Positions 35,005 to 44,096 of a DNA stretch of 64,000 bases are shown here, piece by piece. Under the pieces are notes generated by a model. That model saw only the letters and a list, made by a program, of their open reading frames with translations, made no database searches and was not told the DNA's origin. The position numbers and the translations under genes are program-made. Positions within the stretch are counted from its first letter, which is position 1. Each line of letters opens with the position of its first letter. The DNA lies in contig JAFRJJ010000033.1 of assembly GCA_017432325.1 (NCBI GenBank), positions 1-64,000 on the forward strand, written 5' to 3'. The stretch comes from Solobacterium sp. Lineage in GTDB: Bacteria; Bacillota_I; Bacilli_A; Erysipelotrichales; Erysipelotrichaceae.

Positions 35005-35223
35005 GAGAAATCGCAGACGAAGGTTAGTAATGATCCACGGGACACCTCAGAGAAAGGGCGGCCGGTGAAAGCCCTGTGGACGGGATCATGAAGCTGCTTC
35101 CGAGAGTGCCCAATCAGCACCGTTCCCCACGTTACGGGTCAATTAAGAGCGTATCCCATGCGGATACGAATCAGGATGGTACCGCGCACAAGCGTTCCTG
35201 TGATATTTTCACAGGAATTTTTT
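35005..35223 (+). promoter_or_regulatory. T-box leader (alanine) of alaS
   Basis: A tRNA-sensing riboswitch. The T-box sequence AGGATGGTACCGCG (35173-35186, preceded by AATC) pairs with the tRNA acceptor end. A likely specifier codon is GCT at 35093-35095 within GAAGCTGC, matching alanine. Stem I features (AGAGAAAGGG and the GGTGAAAGCC segment) precede it. A terminator (35195-35223, nine-pair stem and T6) completes it: uncharged tRNA-Ala should stabilise antitermination and raise alaS expression. Confidence 0.93.
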
Positions 35224-35240
35224 ATTGGAGGATAACAAAA

Positions 35241-37877
35241 ATGACTGACAAACAACTGACAGGAAACCAGGTTAGACAGATGTTTCTGGACTATTTCAAG
35301 TCCAAAGGCCACATGATTGAACCTGGCGCATCCCTTATTCCGGTAAACGATCCTACTTTGCTATGGATAAATGCCGGTGTAGCTGCCCTGAAGAAGTATC
35401 TGGACGGCAGAGAAAAACCGAGATGCAACAGGATAGCCAATGCCCAGAAGTGCATCAGAACTAACGATATCGAAAATGTAGGCAGGACTAGCAGACATCA
35501 CACTTTCTTTGAAATGCTTGGAAACTGGTCGATAGGCGACTATTTCAAGGAAGAATCACTTAAGATGTCCTGGGAGTTTCTGACTTCTCCGGAATGGATA
35601 GGATTTGACCCGAAAAGGATCTATGTAACGATATATCCGGATGATGAAGAAACATATAAGATCTGGACGGAAGAGATTGGTCTTGATCCTTCTCATATCT
35701 TAAGGTCATATGACAATTATTGGGAGATTGGTGAAGGACCATGCGGTCCCGACTCTGAGATCTATTACGACAGAGGTCCTAAATACGATCCGGAAGGTAT
35801 CGGTGAAAAACTGTTCTTCGATGAAATGGAAAATGATCGTTACATCGAAGTCTGGAACAACGTCTTTTCCCAGTATGATGCCAAGGAGGGTGTAGACCGT
35901 AAAGACTATAAGGAACTTCCTCAGAAGAATATCGATACCGGTATGGGACTCGAACGCCTTGTCTGCCTGATCCAGGATGGTGAGACGAATTTCGATACTG
36001 ATCTCTTCCTTCCTATCATCCATGAAACGGAGACATTCTCAAAGCATCCGTACAGTGATCCGGAGTACAAGATGGCTTACCGTGTGATCGCTGACCATAT
36101 CCGTACTGTTACGTTTGCCCTGGCGGACGGCGCGACGTTTTCAAATGAAGGACGCGGTTATGTCCTGAGGCGTGTCCTGAGAAGAGCTGTCAGATACGGC
36201 ATCAAACTTGAAATCCAGGGAAGCTTCATGTACAAGCTTGTCAGAGTCGTTGCCGAGAACATGAAGGATTATTATCCGTATGTTCTTGACAAAGTATCCC
36301 TGATCGAACGGCTGGTAAAGACAGAGGAAGAAAGCTTCCATAAGACACTGGTCAACGGTGAAGCATTGCTGAATGACGAACTGAAAAAACACGCTGAAAA
36401 CAAGCTTCTGCCAGGCGATGTCGTCTTCAGGCTGTATGACACATACGGATTCCCGAAAGAACTGACAGCCGAGATCGCCGAAGACAACGGATATACGGTT
36501 GACCTGGAAGGCTTCGAAAAGGAAATGGCTGAACAGAAGAGAAGGGCACGTGAATCACGCGGAGACCAGCAGTCCATGGGCAAGCAGTCCAAGGACCTGA
36601 TGGAATTTGAAGAAGAGAGCGTATTCACAGGCTACACAGACCGGGAGTGCTTCAGCGAGGTTATTGGTCTCTTCAAGGACGGCGTCAAAGTCGAATTCCT
36701 GGAAGGTGAAGGTGATGTCATTCTGAAGGAAACATGTTTCTATGCGGAATCAGGCGGACAGTGTGCAGATACAGGTGTACTGTGGAACGATACATTCTAC
36801 TGCAGGGTCACTGATGTACAGAAAGCTCCGCACAAGCAGCCGATGCATCATATCGAGCATGTAGAAGGCACACTGAGCGTAGGCGACAAGGTACACGGTA
36901 AATATGACTTTGAAGCACGTGAGCGTACGAGGGCAAACCATTCTTCACTGCATCTGCTGCAGTCTGCTCTGAGACAGGTCCTTGGCAGCCACGTTGCTCA
37001 GGCAGGTTCATACAACTGTCCTGATTATGCAAGATTTGACTTCACGCACTATGAAAAGGTCAGTGAAGAACAGCTCAAAGAAGTTGAGCGTATTGTCAAT
37101 GAGAAGATCCAGGAAAATGCAAAGGTAACAACTGAAGTCATGAGCCTGGAAGACGCAAAGAATACAGGCGCGATCGCACTGTTCGATGAGAAGTATGGCG
37201 ACAGTGTCAGAGTCGTTTCCATGGGTGACTTCTCCAAGGAATTCTGCGGCGGCACGCATGTCAGCGAACTGAGTCAGCTTGGCGTGTACAAGATCGTTTC
37301 CGAGGAATCGATCGGTTCAGGTATCCGCCGTATCACCAGCAAGACACAGATGGCTGCCTACAATGACTTCAAGCATGAGGAAGAATACCTGATCGAAACA
37401 GCCCGCATGCTGAAGGTCCAGAACTGGCAGCTCCTGAAGGACCGCATCCAGTCACTTGTTGAAGAGAACGCAGCCCTGAAGCGTGAAAACAATGAAGCGA
37501 AGCAGAAGGCAATGACAGCTTCCGCTGACAGCGCGCTGAGTGCGGCAGAAACACTGAACGGTACGAAGGTACTCTTCATGAATACGGAAGGCATGGACCC
37601 CACAGCGCTCAAGAACTATGCGGATATGCTGAGAAACAAGCTGGAAGGCATCGTCTTCCTGACGAACAAAGACGGTGAGAAGATCACGTTCGTCTGCGCA
37701 GCCGACAAGGCATCCATCGCCAAGGGACTCAAGGCAGGCGACCTCGTACGCAAGGCAGCCGAGATCACCGGCGGCAAGGGCGGCGGACGTCCTGACATGG
37801 CACAGGCCGGCGGCAGAGATGCTGCGGCACTGTCTGATGCATTGAATGCAGTCAAGGAACTGATCGCGAAAGCCTGA
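35241..37877 (+). CDS. alaS: Alanyl-tRNA synthetase
   Basis: A class II synthetase of 878 residues. The N-terminal aminoacylation domain begins at once, RTSRHHTFFEMLGNWSIGDYF marks motif 2, the editing domain has the HSSLH zinc site (HxxxH) and FCGGTH, and the C-terminal DHHA1 domain with GGGRPDMAQ ends the protein. The ATG at 35241 lies after GGAGG; the upstream 55 codons in the same frame are the T-box leader, not protein. Its expression is controlled by the T-box. Confidence 0.97.
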   Translation: MTDKQLTGNQVRQMFLDYFKSKGHMIEPGASLIPVNDPTLLWINAGVAALKKYLDGREKPRCNRIANAQKCIRTNDIENVGRTSRHHTFFEMLGNWSIGDYFKEESLKMSWEFLTSPEWIGFDPKRIYVTIYPDDEETYKIWTEEIGLDPSHILRSYDNYWEIGEGPCGPDSEIYYDRGPKYDPEGIGEKLFFDEMENDRYIEVWNNVFSQYDAKEGVDRKDYKELPQKNIDTGMGLERLVCLIQDGETNFDTDLFLPIIHETETFSKHPYSDPEYKMAYRVIADHIRTVTFALADGATFSNEGRGYVLRRVLRRAVRYGIKLEIQGSFMYKLVRVVAENMKDYYPYVLDKVSLIERLVKTEEESFHKTLVNGEALLNDELKKHAENKLLPGDVVFRLYDTYGFPKELTAEIAEDNGYTVDLEGFEKEMAEQKRRARESRGDQQSMGKQSKDLMEFEEESVFTGYTDRECFSEVIGLFKDGVKVEFLEGEGDVILKETCFYAESGGQCADTGVLWNDTFYCRVTDVQKAPHKQPMHHIEHVEGTLSVGDKVHGKYDFEARERTRANHSSLHLLQSALRQVLGSHVAQAGSYNCPDYARFDFTHYEKVSEEQLKEVERIVNEKIQENAKVTTEVMSLEDAKNTGAIALFDEKYGDSVRVVSMGDFSKEFCGGTHVSELSQLGVYKIVSEESIGSGIRRITSKTQMAAYNDFKHEEEYLIETARMLKVQNWQLLKDRIQSLVEENAALKRENNEAKQKAMTASADSALSAAETLNGTKVLFMNTEGMDPTALKNYADMLRNKLEGIVFLTNKDGEKITFVCAADKASIAKGLKAGDLVRKAAEITGGKGGGRPDMAQAGGRDAAALSDALNAVKELIAKA

Positions 37878-37897
37878 ATATCCTGTTTGATCTGAAT

Positions 37898-37928
37898 GGA
37901 CGGCAATATTAATAATTGCCGTCCTTTT
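37898..37928 (+). terminator. Terminator of alaS
   Basis: GGACGGCAAT and ATTGCCGTCC, ten perfect pairs, then TTTT. Confidence 0.88.
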
Positions 37929-37995
37929 GTGTAAGTTTTTTCATATACTTTTCAGACTGTTTGTTCTAAAATGATTTCAAAGGAGCGTATCGATT

Positions 37996-38259
37996 ATGGC
38001 AGTGAATGATATTTCGCCTACAGTAAGTTTTAATGCAGATGAAGTAAGGCGTCAGAACATCTGCAAGGTTCTTCAGCTGGTAGAAGAGGCACTTGATGAA
38101 CGCGGTTACAACGCGATCAACCAGTTGGCCGGTTATCTGATTTCAAATGATCCGGCTTATATTTCAAGTCATAAAAATGCCCGCGGCATCATACAGTCTG
38201 TTGAACGTCATGAGATCATCGAAGAACTGGTACGTTTCTATCTGGAGGAACACCAGTAA
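37996..38259 (+). CDS. ireB: IreB-family protein (UPF0297)
   Basis: An 87-residue protein; the whole chain matches UPF0297/IreB, including SYSTEM-level motifs INQLAGYLISNDPAYI and the helical N-terminus. In Enterococcus IreB is phosphorylated by the IreK kinase and controls cephalosporin resistance. It starts the conserved ireB-ruvX-DUF1292-mltG-udk-greA order; its stop abuts the ruvX start. Confidence 0.93.
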   Translation: MAVNDISPTVSFNADEVRRQNICKVLQLVEEALDERGYNAINQLAGYLISNDPAYISSHKNARGIIQSVERHEIIEELVRFYLEEHQ

Positions 38260-38682
38260 ATGCTGATGCGCGTCATGGGTCTGGATCTCGGTACGGTTAC
38301 GTGCGGGATCGCTTTAAGTGACCCGATGGGCATTGTAGCCAGGGCAGTGGAAACTGTTCGTTTTGACAGCGAAAATTATGAAATGGCCCTGGATAAGGTA
38401 ACTGAGGTTATCAGGCGCGAACAGCCCGGGAAGATCGTTCTCGGATATCCGAAGCACATGAACGGTGACATCGGTATCCGCGCGCAGGCATCCGAACAGT
38501 TCAAGGCGATGCTTGAAGAGCGAACGGGACTTGAAGTGGAACTATGGGATGAAAGGCTCACGACAGCAGCTGCTGAACGGATCCTCATCCAGGCAGATGT
38601 TTCACGGAAGAAAAGAAAAAAGATCATAGACCAGATGGCGGCAGTTCAGATACTGCAGAGCTGGCTGGATGCACACAGTTAA
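38260..38682 (+). CDS. ruvX: Holliday-junction resolvase-like RuvX (YqgF)
   Basis: A 140-residue RNase H-fold nuclease family member, essential in many bacteria and implicated in pre-16S rRNA end processing. The catalytic-site motifs LDLGTVTCGIA (residue 8 on), YPKHMNG and the C-terminal DQMAAVQIL with its Asp are intact. It starts immediately after the ireB stop with GGAGG eleven bases upstream. Confidence 0.94.
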   Translation: MLMRVMGLDLGTVTCGIALSDPMGIVARAVETVRFDSENYEMALDKVTEVIRREQPGKIVLGYPKHMNGDIGIRAQASEQFKAMLEERTGLEVELWDERLTTAAAERILIQADVSRKKRKKIIDQMAAVQILQSWLDAHS

Positions 38683-38708
38683 AGGCGTGATTATTTCCGC
38701 CTTTTGTT
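38681..38708 (+). terminator. Hairpin with T-tract between ruvX and the DUF1292 gene
   Basis: AAAGGCG and CGCCTTT, seven pairs, then TTTTG. It overlaps the ruvX stop and lies only 14 bases before the next start; it may be a partial terminator within the operon. Confidence 0.5.
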
Positions 38709-38721
38709 ATGAGGTAAGAGT

Positions 38722-38979
38722 ATGGATGATACACAGCTGACGATTATTGATGAAAACGGAAATGAATACGTTCTGCAGATCCTTCTGACATTCGATGACG
38801 ATAAGAACAATCACTTTGTTCTTGTTTATGATCCCGAGGATGAAGAGGGTAATGTTTACGCATATCTGTATGACGAAGAGGGAAATCTGAACGAAGTTGA
38901 AGATCCCGATATGGTAGAGATGTGCGCGGAAGTGCTGAGCGCATTTGAAGAGGAAGAAGAACCCGATGGCAAAGCATAA
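38722..38979 (+). CDS. DUF1292 protein (YrzB-like)
   Basis: An 85-residue, highly acidic small protein. The ITIIDENGNEYVLQILLTF start and the YAYLYDEEGNLNEVEDPDM segment are the family signature. Function is unknown, but it sits between ruvX and mltG in many Bacillota, as here. Its end overlaps the mltG start by 14 bases, which indicates co-translation. Confidence 0.9.
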   Translation: MDDTQLTIIDENGNEYVLQILLTFDDDKNNHFVLVYDPEDEEGNVYAYLYDEEGNLNEVEDPDMVEMCAEVLSAFEEEEEPDGKA

Positions 38980-40039
38980 GAAACGCACGCTGAAGGTGGG
39001 CAGGATACTGTTGCTTCTGCTGATCGTACTGCTGGCAGTATGCGGTGTCCTCTTCCATAACTATAAGAAGGCACTCAAGCCTGCGCAGGAGCTTGGTGAG
39101 AATGTTTTGTTCACCGTTAACCAGGGAGAATCGGCTAAAATAGTCGCATCAAATCTGGAAAAAGCAGGACTGATCAACGACGCAGGATACAGCTACCTGT
39201 ATGTCAGGATGAATGAGCTGACGGATGTCAAAGCAGGTGATTATCTGCTGGATCCTACATGGGATACCGATCAGATCTTCCGGACGCTGAATGACCCGCT
39301 TGCGGCGATCGTTGATGAAGCGATCGTAACGATCATCGAGGGTGACTGGGCGAAGCATATCGCATCCAAGATCGGCGACCAGACCAAGGTGACTGCGGAG
39401 GAACTGCTGAAGCTTTGGAATGATGAGTCCTATGTCAGGTCCCTGATGGACCGCTATCCGTTCCTGACGGAGGATATGTTCGATGATGATGTCAGGATCC
39501 TTCTGGAAGGATATCTGGCACCGAATACGTACCGTTTCTTCAGGGATACGACCGCTGAGGAAGTGACCGAGAAGATCCTGGATGAATCCCTGAACGTATA
39601 CAACAAGTATGCTTCACAGATGAAAAAGTCCGATCTGAATATCCATGAGCTGTATACACTGGCATCGATCATCCAGTATGAATCCGGACTGCCGGAGGAT
39701 ATGAAGAAGATCGCCGGAGTATTCTATAACCGCATGAAGACGGATATGCCGCTGCAGTCCAGTGTTACGGTCTGCTATGCGCTGGATATCACACAGGATG
39801 ATAACTGGCAGGCATGTGAAATGAATCCGACATTTGACTCCCCATACAACACATACAAGTATATGGGACTGCCTCCGGGACCGATCGAGAACCCCGGTGC
39901 CGAGGCGATCAATGCCGTACTGAATCCCGCAAAGCATGATTATTATTTCTTCATGGCTGACGTATACGGGGACGGTACAGTCTATTACGCGAAGACATTG
40001 GAAGAACATGAGGCCAATGTCGATAAGTACCTGAGATGA
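38966..40039 (+). CDS. mltG: Endolytic murein transglycosylase
   Basis: A 357-residue membrane-anchored lytic transglycosylase that cuts nascent glycan strands. One transmembrane helix occupies residues 11-33; the catalytic domain has the conserved [10 protein letters not shown] with its Glu and PLQSSVTV, then the YNTY stretch followed by GLPPGPI near the C-terminus. The ATG at 38966 follows an AGGAAG stretch; an in-frame TTG at 38945 is less plausible. It overlaps the Nudix start by four bases. Confidence 0.94.
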   Translation: MAKHKKRTLKVGRILLLLLIVLLAVCGVLFHNYKKALKPAQELGENVLFTVNQGESAKIVASNLEKAGLINDAGYSYLYVRMNELTDVKAGDYLLDPTWDTDQIFRTLNDPLAAIVDEAIVTIIEGDWAKHIASKIGDQTKVTAEELLKLWNDESYVRSLMDRYPFLTEDMFDDDVRILLEGYLAPNTYRFFRDTTAEEVTEKILDESLNVYNKYASQMKKSDLNIHELYTLASIIQYESGLPEDMKKIAGVFYNRMKTDMPLQSSVTVCYALDITQDDNWQACEMNPTFDSPYNTYKYMGLPPGPIENPGAEAINAVLNPAKHDYYFFMADVYGDGTVYYAKTLEEHEANVDKYLR

Positions 40040-41139
40040 TCTGCAGTACACAGGCATATCTGATCCGTGACGGCAAATGGCTGATGCTGCTGAGGAACAA
40101 AAAGCAGAATGATGTCAATGAAGGAAAATGGATCGGAGTCGGAGGAAAATTCGAACCGGGTGAAACACCCGAACAGTGCGTGAAGCGTGAGATCCGTGAA
40201 GAGACCGGTTACGAAGCGGGAGCGCTTGAATATGCGGGGATGCTTGATTTCATCTATGAAGGTGTTGAGAGCGAACGGATCTGGGTCTATACATGCAGTG
40301 ATTTCAGCGGTCAGGAGACAGAGTGTACAGAAGGTACGCTCGCCTGGATTGACGAAGCAAAGATCATGGACCTGAATCTGTGGGAAGGCGACAGGATCTA
40401 TCTCAGACAGATGCTTGAGCACAGTCATGAGCAGTTTCTTCTGCGGCTGACGTATGATTCTGACGGACAGCTTACAGAAGCAGTGAATATCAAAACGGAG
40501 GTTGGCATGGAAAAGCCTATTATTATCGGTATTGCCGGAGGAAGTGCTTCCGGAAAAACTACGATCGCCAGAAGGATTCAGGAAACATTCTCCGACCGGA
40601 AATCTGTACTGATCATCCGTCAGGATGACTATTATAAGGATCAGTCAGACAAGCCGATGGAAGAGCGCATCAAGACGAATTACGATCATCCGTTCGCGTT
40701 TGACAATGATCTGCTGATGGAGCATCTGAAAGAACTTCTGAGCGGCAAAACGATCCGCAAACCGACCTATGATTTTGTAAATCACACAAGAAGCGACATT
40801 ACGGAACTGTGCCATCCGGCGGATGTCATCGTTCTGGAAGGACTGTTCGTACTGGAAGATGAACGTCTGCGTGAATTTGAGTCGATCAAGATCTTTGTAG
40901 ATACTGCCGCTGATATCCGTTTCATCAGACGTCTTCTCAGAGACGTCAACGAGCGCGGCAGGACAGTTGATTCCGTTGTCAACCAGTATGTCAGTACCGT
41001 GCGTGTGATGCATGAACAGTTTATCGAACCGAGCAAGCGCTATGCGGATATCATTATTCCAGAAGGCGGCTCAAATCAGGTTGCGATCGATCTGCTGGTT
41101 ACAAAAATCAGTAGCGTCATACATCACACAATGTTATAA
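40036..41139 (+). CDS. udk: Nudix hydrolase fused in frame to uridine kinase
   Basis: One 367-residue frame with two enzymes. Residues 1-152 form a MutT/8-oxo-dGTPase-like Nudix domain with a perfect Nudix box (G37 through E43 to R51-E52, E55-E56 and G58). After five residues comes Met158 and a complete uridine kinase: [10 protein letters not shown]-loop, RQDDYYKD and the RDVNERGRT segment; it phosphorylates uridine and cytidine. No stop codon divides them, yet GGAGG at 40497-40501 lies five bases before the Met158 codon (40507), so separate kinase could also be made. In Bacillus udk is a separate gene before greA. A sequencing or annotation artefact at the junction is possible but no indel was found. 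Confidence 0.88.
   Translation: MICSTQAYLIRDGKWLMLLRNKKQNDVNEGKWIGVGGKFEPGETPEQCVKREIREETGYEAGALEYAGMLDFIYEGVESERIWVYTCSDFSGQETECTEGTLAWIDEAKIMDLNLWEGDRIYLRQMLEHSHEQFLLRLTYDSDGQLTEAVNIKTEVGMEKPIIIGIAGGSASGKTTIARRIQETFSDRKSVLIIRQDDYYKDQSDKPMEERIKTNYDHPFAFDNDLLMEHLKELLSGKTIRKPTYDFVNHTRSDITELCHPADVIVLEGLFVLEDERLREFESIKIFVDTAADIRFIRRLLRDVNERGRTVDSVVNQYVSTVRVMHEQFIEPSKRYADIIIPEGGSNQVAIDLLVTKISSVIHHTML
40497..40509 (+). promoter_or_regulatory. Internal ribosome site and start codon for stand-alone uridine kinase
   Basis: GGAGG, five bases, ATG, inside the Nudix-kinase frame and exactly at the normal N-terminus of uridine kinase. It suggests that the kinase is made both as a fusion and alone. Confidence 0.6.
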
Positions 41140-41140
41140 T
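41132..41140 (+). promoter_or_regulatory. Extended -10 promoter of greA
   Basis: TGTTATAAT overlaps the uridine kinase stop codon and lies 25 bases before the greA ATG. No good -35. Confidence 0.45.
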
Positions 41141-41165
41141 GGTCGGGCAAAAAAGGAGTTAAAAC

Positions 41166-41636
41166 ATGGCAGAAGAGAAAATTTATGTAACCGAAGAAGG
41201 TTTGAAAAAACTGCAGGACGAATATGAGCATCTTGTCCACGTTGTCAGAGAAGAAGTCAAGGCAGAACTGAAGGAAGCACGCGCACTCGGTGACCTTTCC
41301 GAAAATGCTGACTATGATGCTGCCAGAGATATGCAGGCTCAAGTCGAATCCAGGATCCTTCAGCTTGAGAATATGCTTCAGCATTATGAACTGATCGACA
41401 CGACAAAGTCCGGTTCAAAGACTGTACATATCGGTTCAGAAGTAACACTGCTGTTCCTCGATACAAAAGAAGAGCAGACATTCCGTATCGTCGGTTCCAC
41501 AGAAGCAGATCCGCTGAACGGAAAGCTTTCCAACGAAACACCGCTTGCCCAGGCAATCCTGGATAAGTCAGTCGGAAGTGTCGTTGAAGTCCCGGCTAAG
41601 ATGCCTTATGAAGTTGAGATCCTCAATCTGAAATAA
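41166..41636 (+). CDS. greA: Transcript cleavage factor GreA
   Basis: A 156-residue protein that restarts paused RNA polymerase by stimulating transcript cleavage. The N-terminal coiled coil (EEGLKKLQDEYEHL to SENADYDAARDMQ, with the tip acidic residues) and the C-terminal FKBP-like domain with GSEV are present at full length. GGAG precedes the ATG. It may have its own promoter besides read-through from udk. Confidence 0.96.
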   Translation: MAEEKIYVTEEGLKKLQDEYEHLVHVVREEVKAELKEARALGDLSENADYDAARDMQAQVESRILQLENMLQHYELIDTTKSGSKTVHIGSEVTLLFLDTKEEQTFRIVGSTEADPLNGKLSNETPLAQAILDKSVGSVVEVPAKMPYEVEILNLK

Positions 41637-41685
41637 GCGGAAACGGTGAAAATTTAACGTAAATGATAAGCAGGAGGTCATTCCC

Positions 41686-42159
41686 ATGAAACTACTGCTT
41701 ATTTTTATTGTCCTGCTTTTTACAGCAGGCTGGGCGGGGATCACACCATATCATATGTATGATCTGAAAAAGGATACGATCAGGATCACTGTAAACGGGG
41801 AAGTGGAATCACCCGGGGAAATGGAACTGCCGCTGTATTCAAGTGTCGGGGACGCTCTGGAGCAGGCAGGTCTGCTTGAAGACGCGGATACGGAAGCTTT
41901 GAACCCTCAGATCATCCTGAAAGATCATGACGTACTGAATATCCCTGGCAGGTCAGATTCAGAAATACTGAAGGTATCGATCAATACAGGGACGATCGAT
42001 CAGTTGTGTCTTTTACCCGGTATAGGTGAGAGTACAGCGCAGAAGATCATCGATTACAGGGAGACAAACGGTCTGTTCCGTACGATCGATGAGCTGACAA
42101 ATGTGAAGGGAATCGGTCCGGCAAAACTGGAGAAGATCAGGGATCTGATCATCCTGTGA
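41686..42159 (+). CDS. comEA: ComEA-type DNA-binding competence protein
   Basis: A 157-residue membrane-anchored receptor for transforming DNA. One N-terminal membrane helix (residues 2-20), a SLBB domain (ITVNGEVESPGEMELP, about 32-90) and two helix-hairpin-helix DNA-binding motifs (LLPGIGESTAQKIIDYR and NVKGIGPAKLEKIR) appear in that order. AGGAGG precedes the start. The gene overlaps comEC by four bases through a GTGA. Confidence 0.94.
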   Translation: MKLLLIFIVLLFTAGWAGITPYHMYDLKKDTIRITVNGEVESPGEMELPLYSSVGDALEQAGLLEDADTEALNPQIILKDHDVLNIPGRSDSEILKVSINTGTIDQLCLLPGIGESTAQKIIDYRETNGLFRTIDELTNVKGIGPAKLEKIRDLIIL

Positions 42160-44084
42160 AAACGATCAGAGAACATGCCTTGTTCGCGGCATTCACTGTA
42201 TTTGTTTTCCTCGCGTTCTGCCGGCATATTTCTGTTCCTGCTGCATTTTTACTGGGCTGCGTATGGTATGAGCGCACAAATGACAGCTCTTTTGTGTTGA
42301 TAACGCTGTTATTGTTGGTATTCTGTGTTCCGGTATATCAAATAGAGGTACCGAAGATCGATTCAGGCAGAGTAACCGAGGTACACAGTTCGTATATCGT
42401 TGTCAGTAACAGACGTACCAAAGTGCTGGTCTATACTGAAGAGCAGCCGGTCCTGGATTCTGTTGTTTCATTTAAAGGTGAATTCAGGCAGATCTCTTCA
42501 CATATCAGTTTCTACGGATTTGATTTTTCAGAATACTGTGCTGACCGGGGAATTTACTGGTATACGGACAGTGATCCCTCAGAACTGAAAGCATCTCACA
42601 GCATACGCGGCTGTCTGCAGAAACGAATAAGCAAAATGGATGCAGAACAGGCGGCGATCCTCAACAGGATCATATTCGGTATCCGTTCGGATGATGATGG
42701 ACTGACCGGCTGGCTGAGCGATACAGGTTTTTCATTATCGGGCATGATCGCTTTTATCAATGCTGTTCTGAAAAGAATATGTGATCCGGAACAGAGGAAG
42801 CAGATCATCCGTGTCATCACGTTCATAACTGCTTTGATCTTTCATTTTCCGGTCATCTTGACAGTCCGGATCATATTCGATCTGATCTGTTCAGGACACG
42901 GCAGGGATGATCAGAGACTGGGAATGGCTCTGCTGCTGATCATGATTCTGATGCCGTTCAGTGTGAAATCAGCTTCTTTCCTGTTTCCCGTCATGTTCCG
43001 GCTTGTTTCATTTGAAGGAAAAGAACAAAAAGCTGATACGCTCTGGTATATATCATTGATGCAGACGATTCTGTATAAAAGGATCAACCCGGCTGAGATA
43101 CTGCTGTTCAGGTCTCTGCGCTTCGTTTGCGGTTTCCTCTGGACTGCCGCATTGATCACAGTATTCCTGCCGTTTCTGCCGCTTACAGCCGTTATTCGTC
43201 TGATCGACCAAGCAATGCCATGTCTCAGGATATTTGATATCCACGGAAGCCTGATCGGGATGGGCCTGCCGTTTTTCCTGATCCTTTTGGCATCTCTCAG
43301 AAGATCAGGGCACTATATCCGTCTGCGTCCGATACTGTTATGGATCTGTATGGCATGCGGGCTGATACATCCGTTTGCTGAAGTTACATTTATCAATGTC
43401 GGACAGGGTGACAGTATTCTGATCAGGATGCCTTTGAACACACACAACATCATGATCGATACCGGCAAGCCTTCCTACAGTGATGAAGTTGATACGATCC
43501 TGAAGGCAAAGTCGATCCGTAAGATCCATACATTGTTCATTACCCATTCCGATACGGACCACTCGGGCAATCAGGATCATATTGCCCGGAATTATCATAC
43601 GGATAAAGTCATCACGGAACACTTTGATGAAATGATGTGCGGAAGGATCCTGCTGTATGATCTGAACAGGATCGAAAATGAAGATGAAAACCAGAGTTCA
43701 TTAGTGATCTATTTTGAACTGAACGGCCTGTCCTATCTGATGACGGGGGACTCCGACAAGATCACTGAAAAAACGATAGTCAATGATTACGGGAATCTGA
43801 CAGCAGATATCCTGAAGGTATCGCACCATGGCAGTTCAACAGGTTCTTCAGAAGAACTGCTGGATCAGCTGAAGCCTGATCTTGCTGTGATCAGCGCCGG
43901 TTCCTATAACCTGTATCATCATCCAAGTGAACAGACACTTCAGAGGCTTCTGCAGAGACATATTCCGTATCTGAACACGAGAGAAGAAGGGGATATCACC
44001 ATCATCTGTCTGCCGATGTGCAATCTGCTGGTTACGGCTTCAGGTAAATTTGCGCTGTTGTCATCATGGAGGGATAAAAATTGA
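42156..44084 (+). CDS. comEC: ComEC/Rec2 DNA-uptake channel protein
   Basis: A 642-residue polytopic protein that forms the DNA-import channel. The N-terminal region includes membrane segments and a soluble OB-like domain, the middle has several membrane helices of the competence domain, and the C-terminal third is a metallo-beta-lactamase-like nuclease with THSDTDHSGN and the SHHGS motif. It is about 100 residues shorter than Bacillus ComEC, mainly in the competence membrane domain. GTG start, coupled to comEA. Confidence 0.9.
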   Translation: MKTIREHALFAAFTVFVFLAFCRHISVPAAFLLGCVWYERTNDSSFVLITLLLLVFCVPVYQIEVPKIDSGRVTEVHSSYIVVSNRRTKVLVYTEEQPVLDSVVSFKGEFRQISSHISFYGFDFSEYCADRGIYWYTDSDPSELKASHSIRGCLQKRISKMDAEQAAILNRIIFGIRSDDDGLTGWLSDTGFSLSGMIAFINAVLKRICDPEQRKQIIRVITFITALIFHFPVILTVRIIFDLICSGHGRDDQRLGMALLLIMILMPFSVKSASFLFPVMFRLVSFEGKEQKADTLWYISLMQTILYKRINPAEILLFRSLRFVCGFLWTAALITVFLPFLPLTAVIRLIDQAMPCLRIFDIHGSLIGMGLPFFLILLASLRRSGHYIRLRPILLWICMACGLIHPFAEVTFINVGQGDSILIRMPLNTHNIMIDTGKPSYSDEVDTILKAKSIRKIHTLFITHSDTDHSGNQDHIARNYHTDKVITEHFDEMMCGRILLYDLNRIENEDENQSSLVIYFELNGLSYLMTGDSDKITEKTIVNDYGNLTADILKVSHHGSSTGSSEELLDQLKPDLAVISAGSYNLYHHPSEQTLQRLLQRHIPYLNTREEGDITIICLPMCNLLVTASGKFALLSSWRDKN

Positions 44085-44090
44085 TATAAT
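44082..44090 (+). promoter_or_regulatory. Extended -10 element before holA
   Basis: TGATATAAT overlaps the end of comEC and ends six bases before the holA ATG, so a transcript from it would start at or near the start codon. Confidence 0.45.
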
Positions 44091-44096
44091 GATTTC

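Noticed and set aside
35076-35240. A 55-codon N-terminal extension of AlaS
   Set aside because: The region is the T-box leader with specifier, T-box sequence and terminator; the standard AlaS start with GGAGG lies at 35241.
42299-42317. A second copy of the glgA-upstream palindrome within comEC
   Set aside because: The sequence (ATAACG then CTGTTAT) has an imperfect centre and lies inside coding sequence; chance similarity is the simpler reading.
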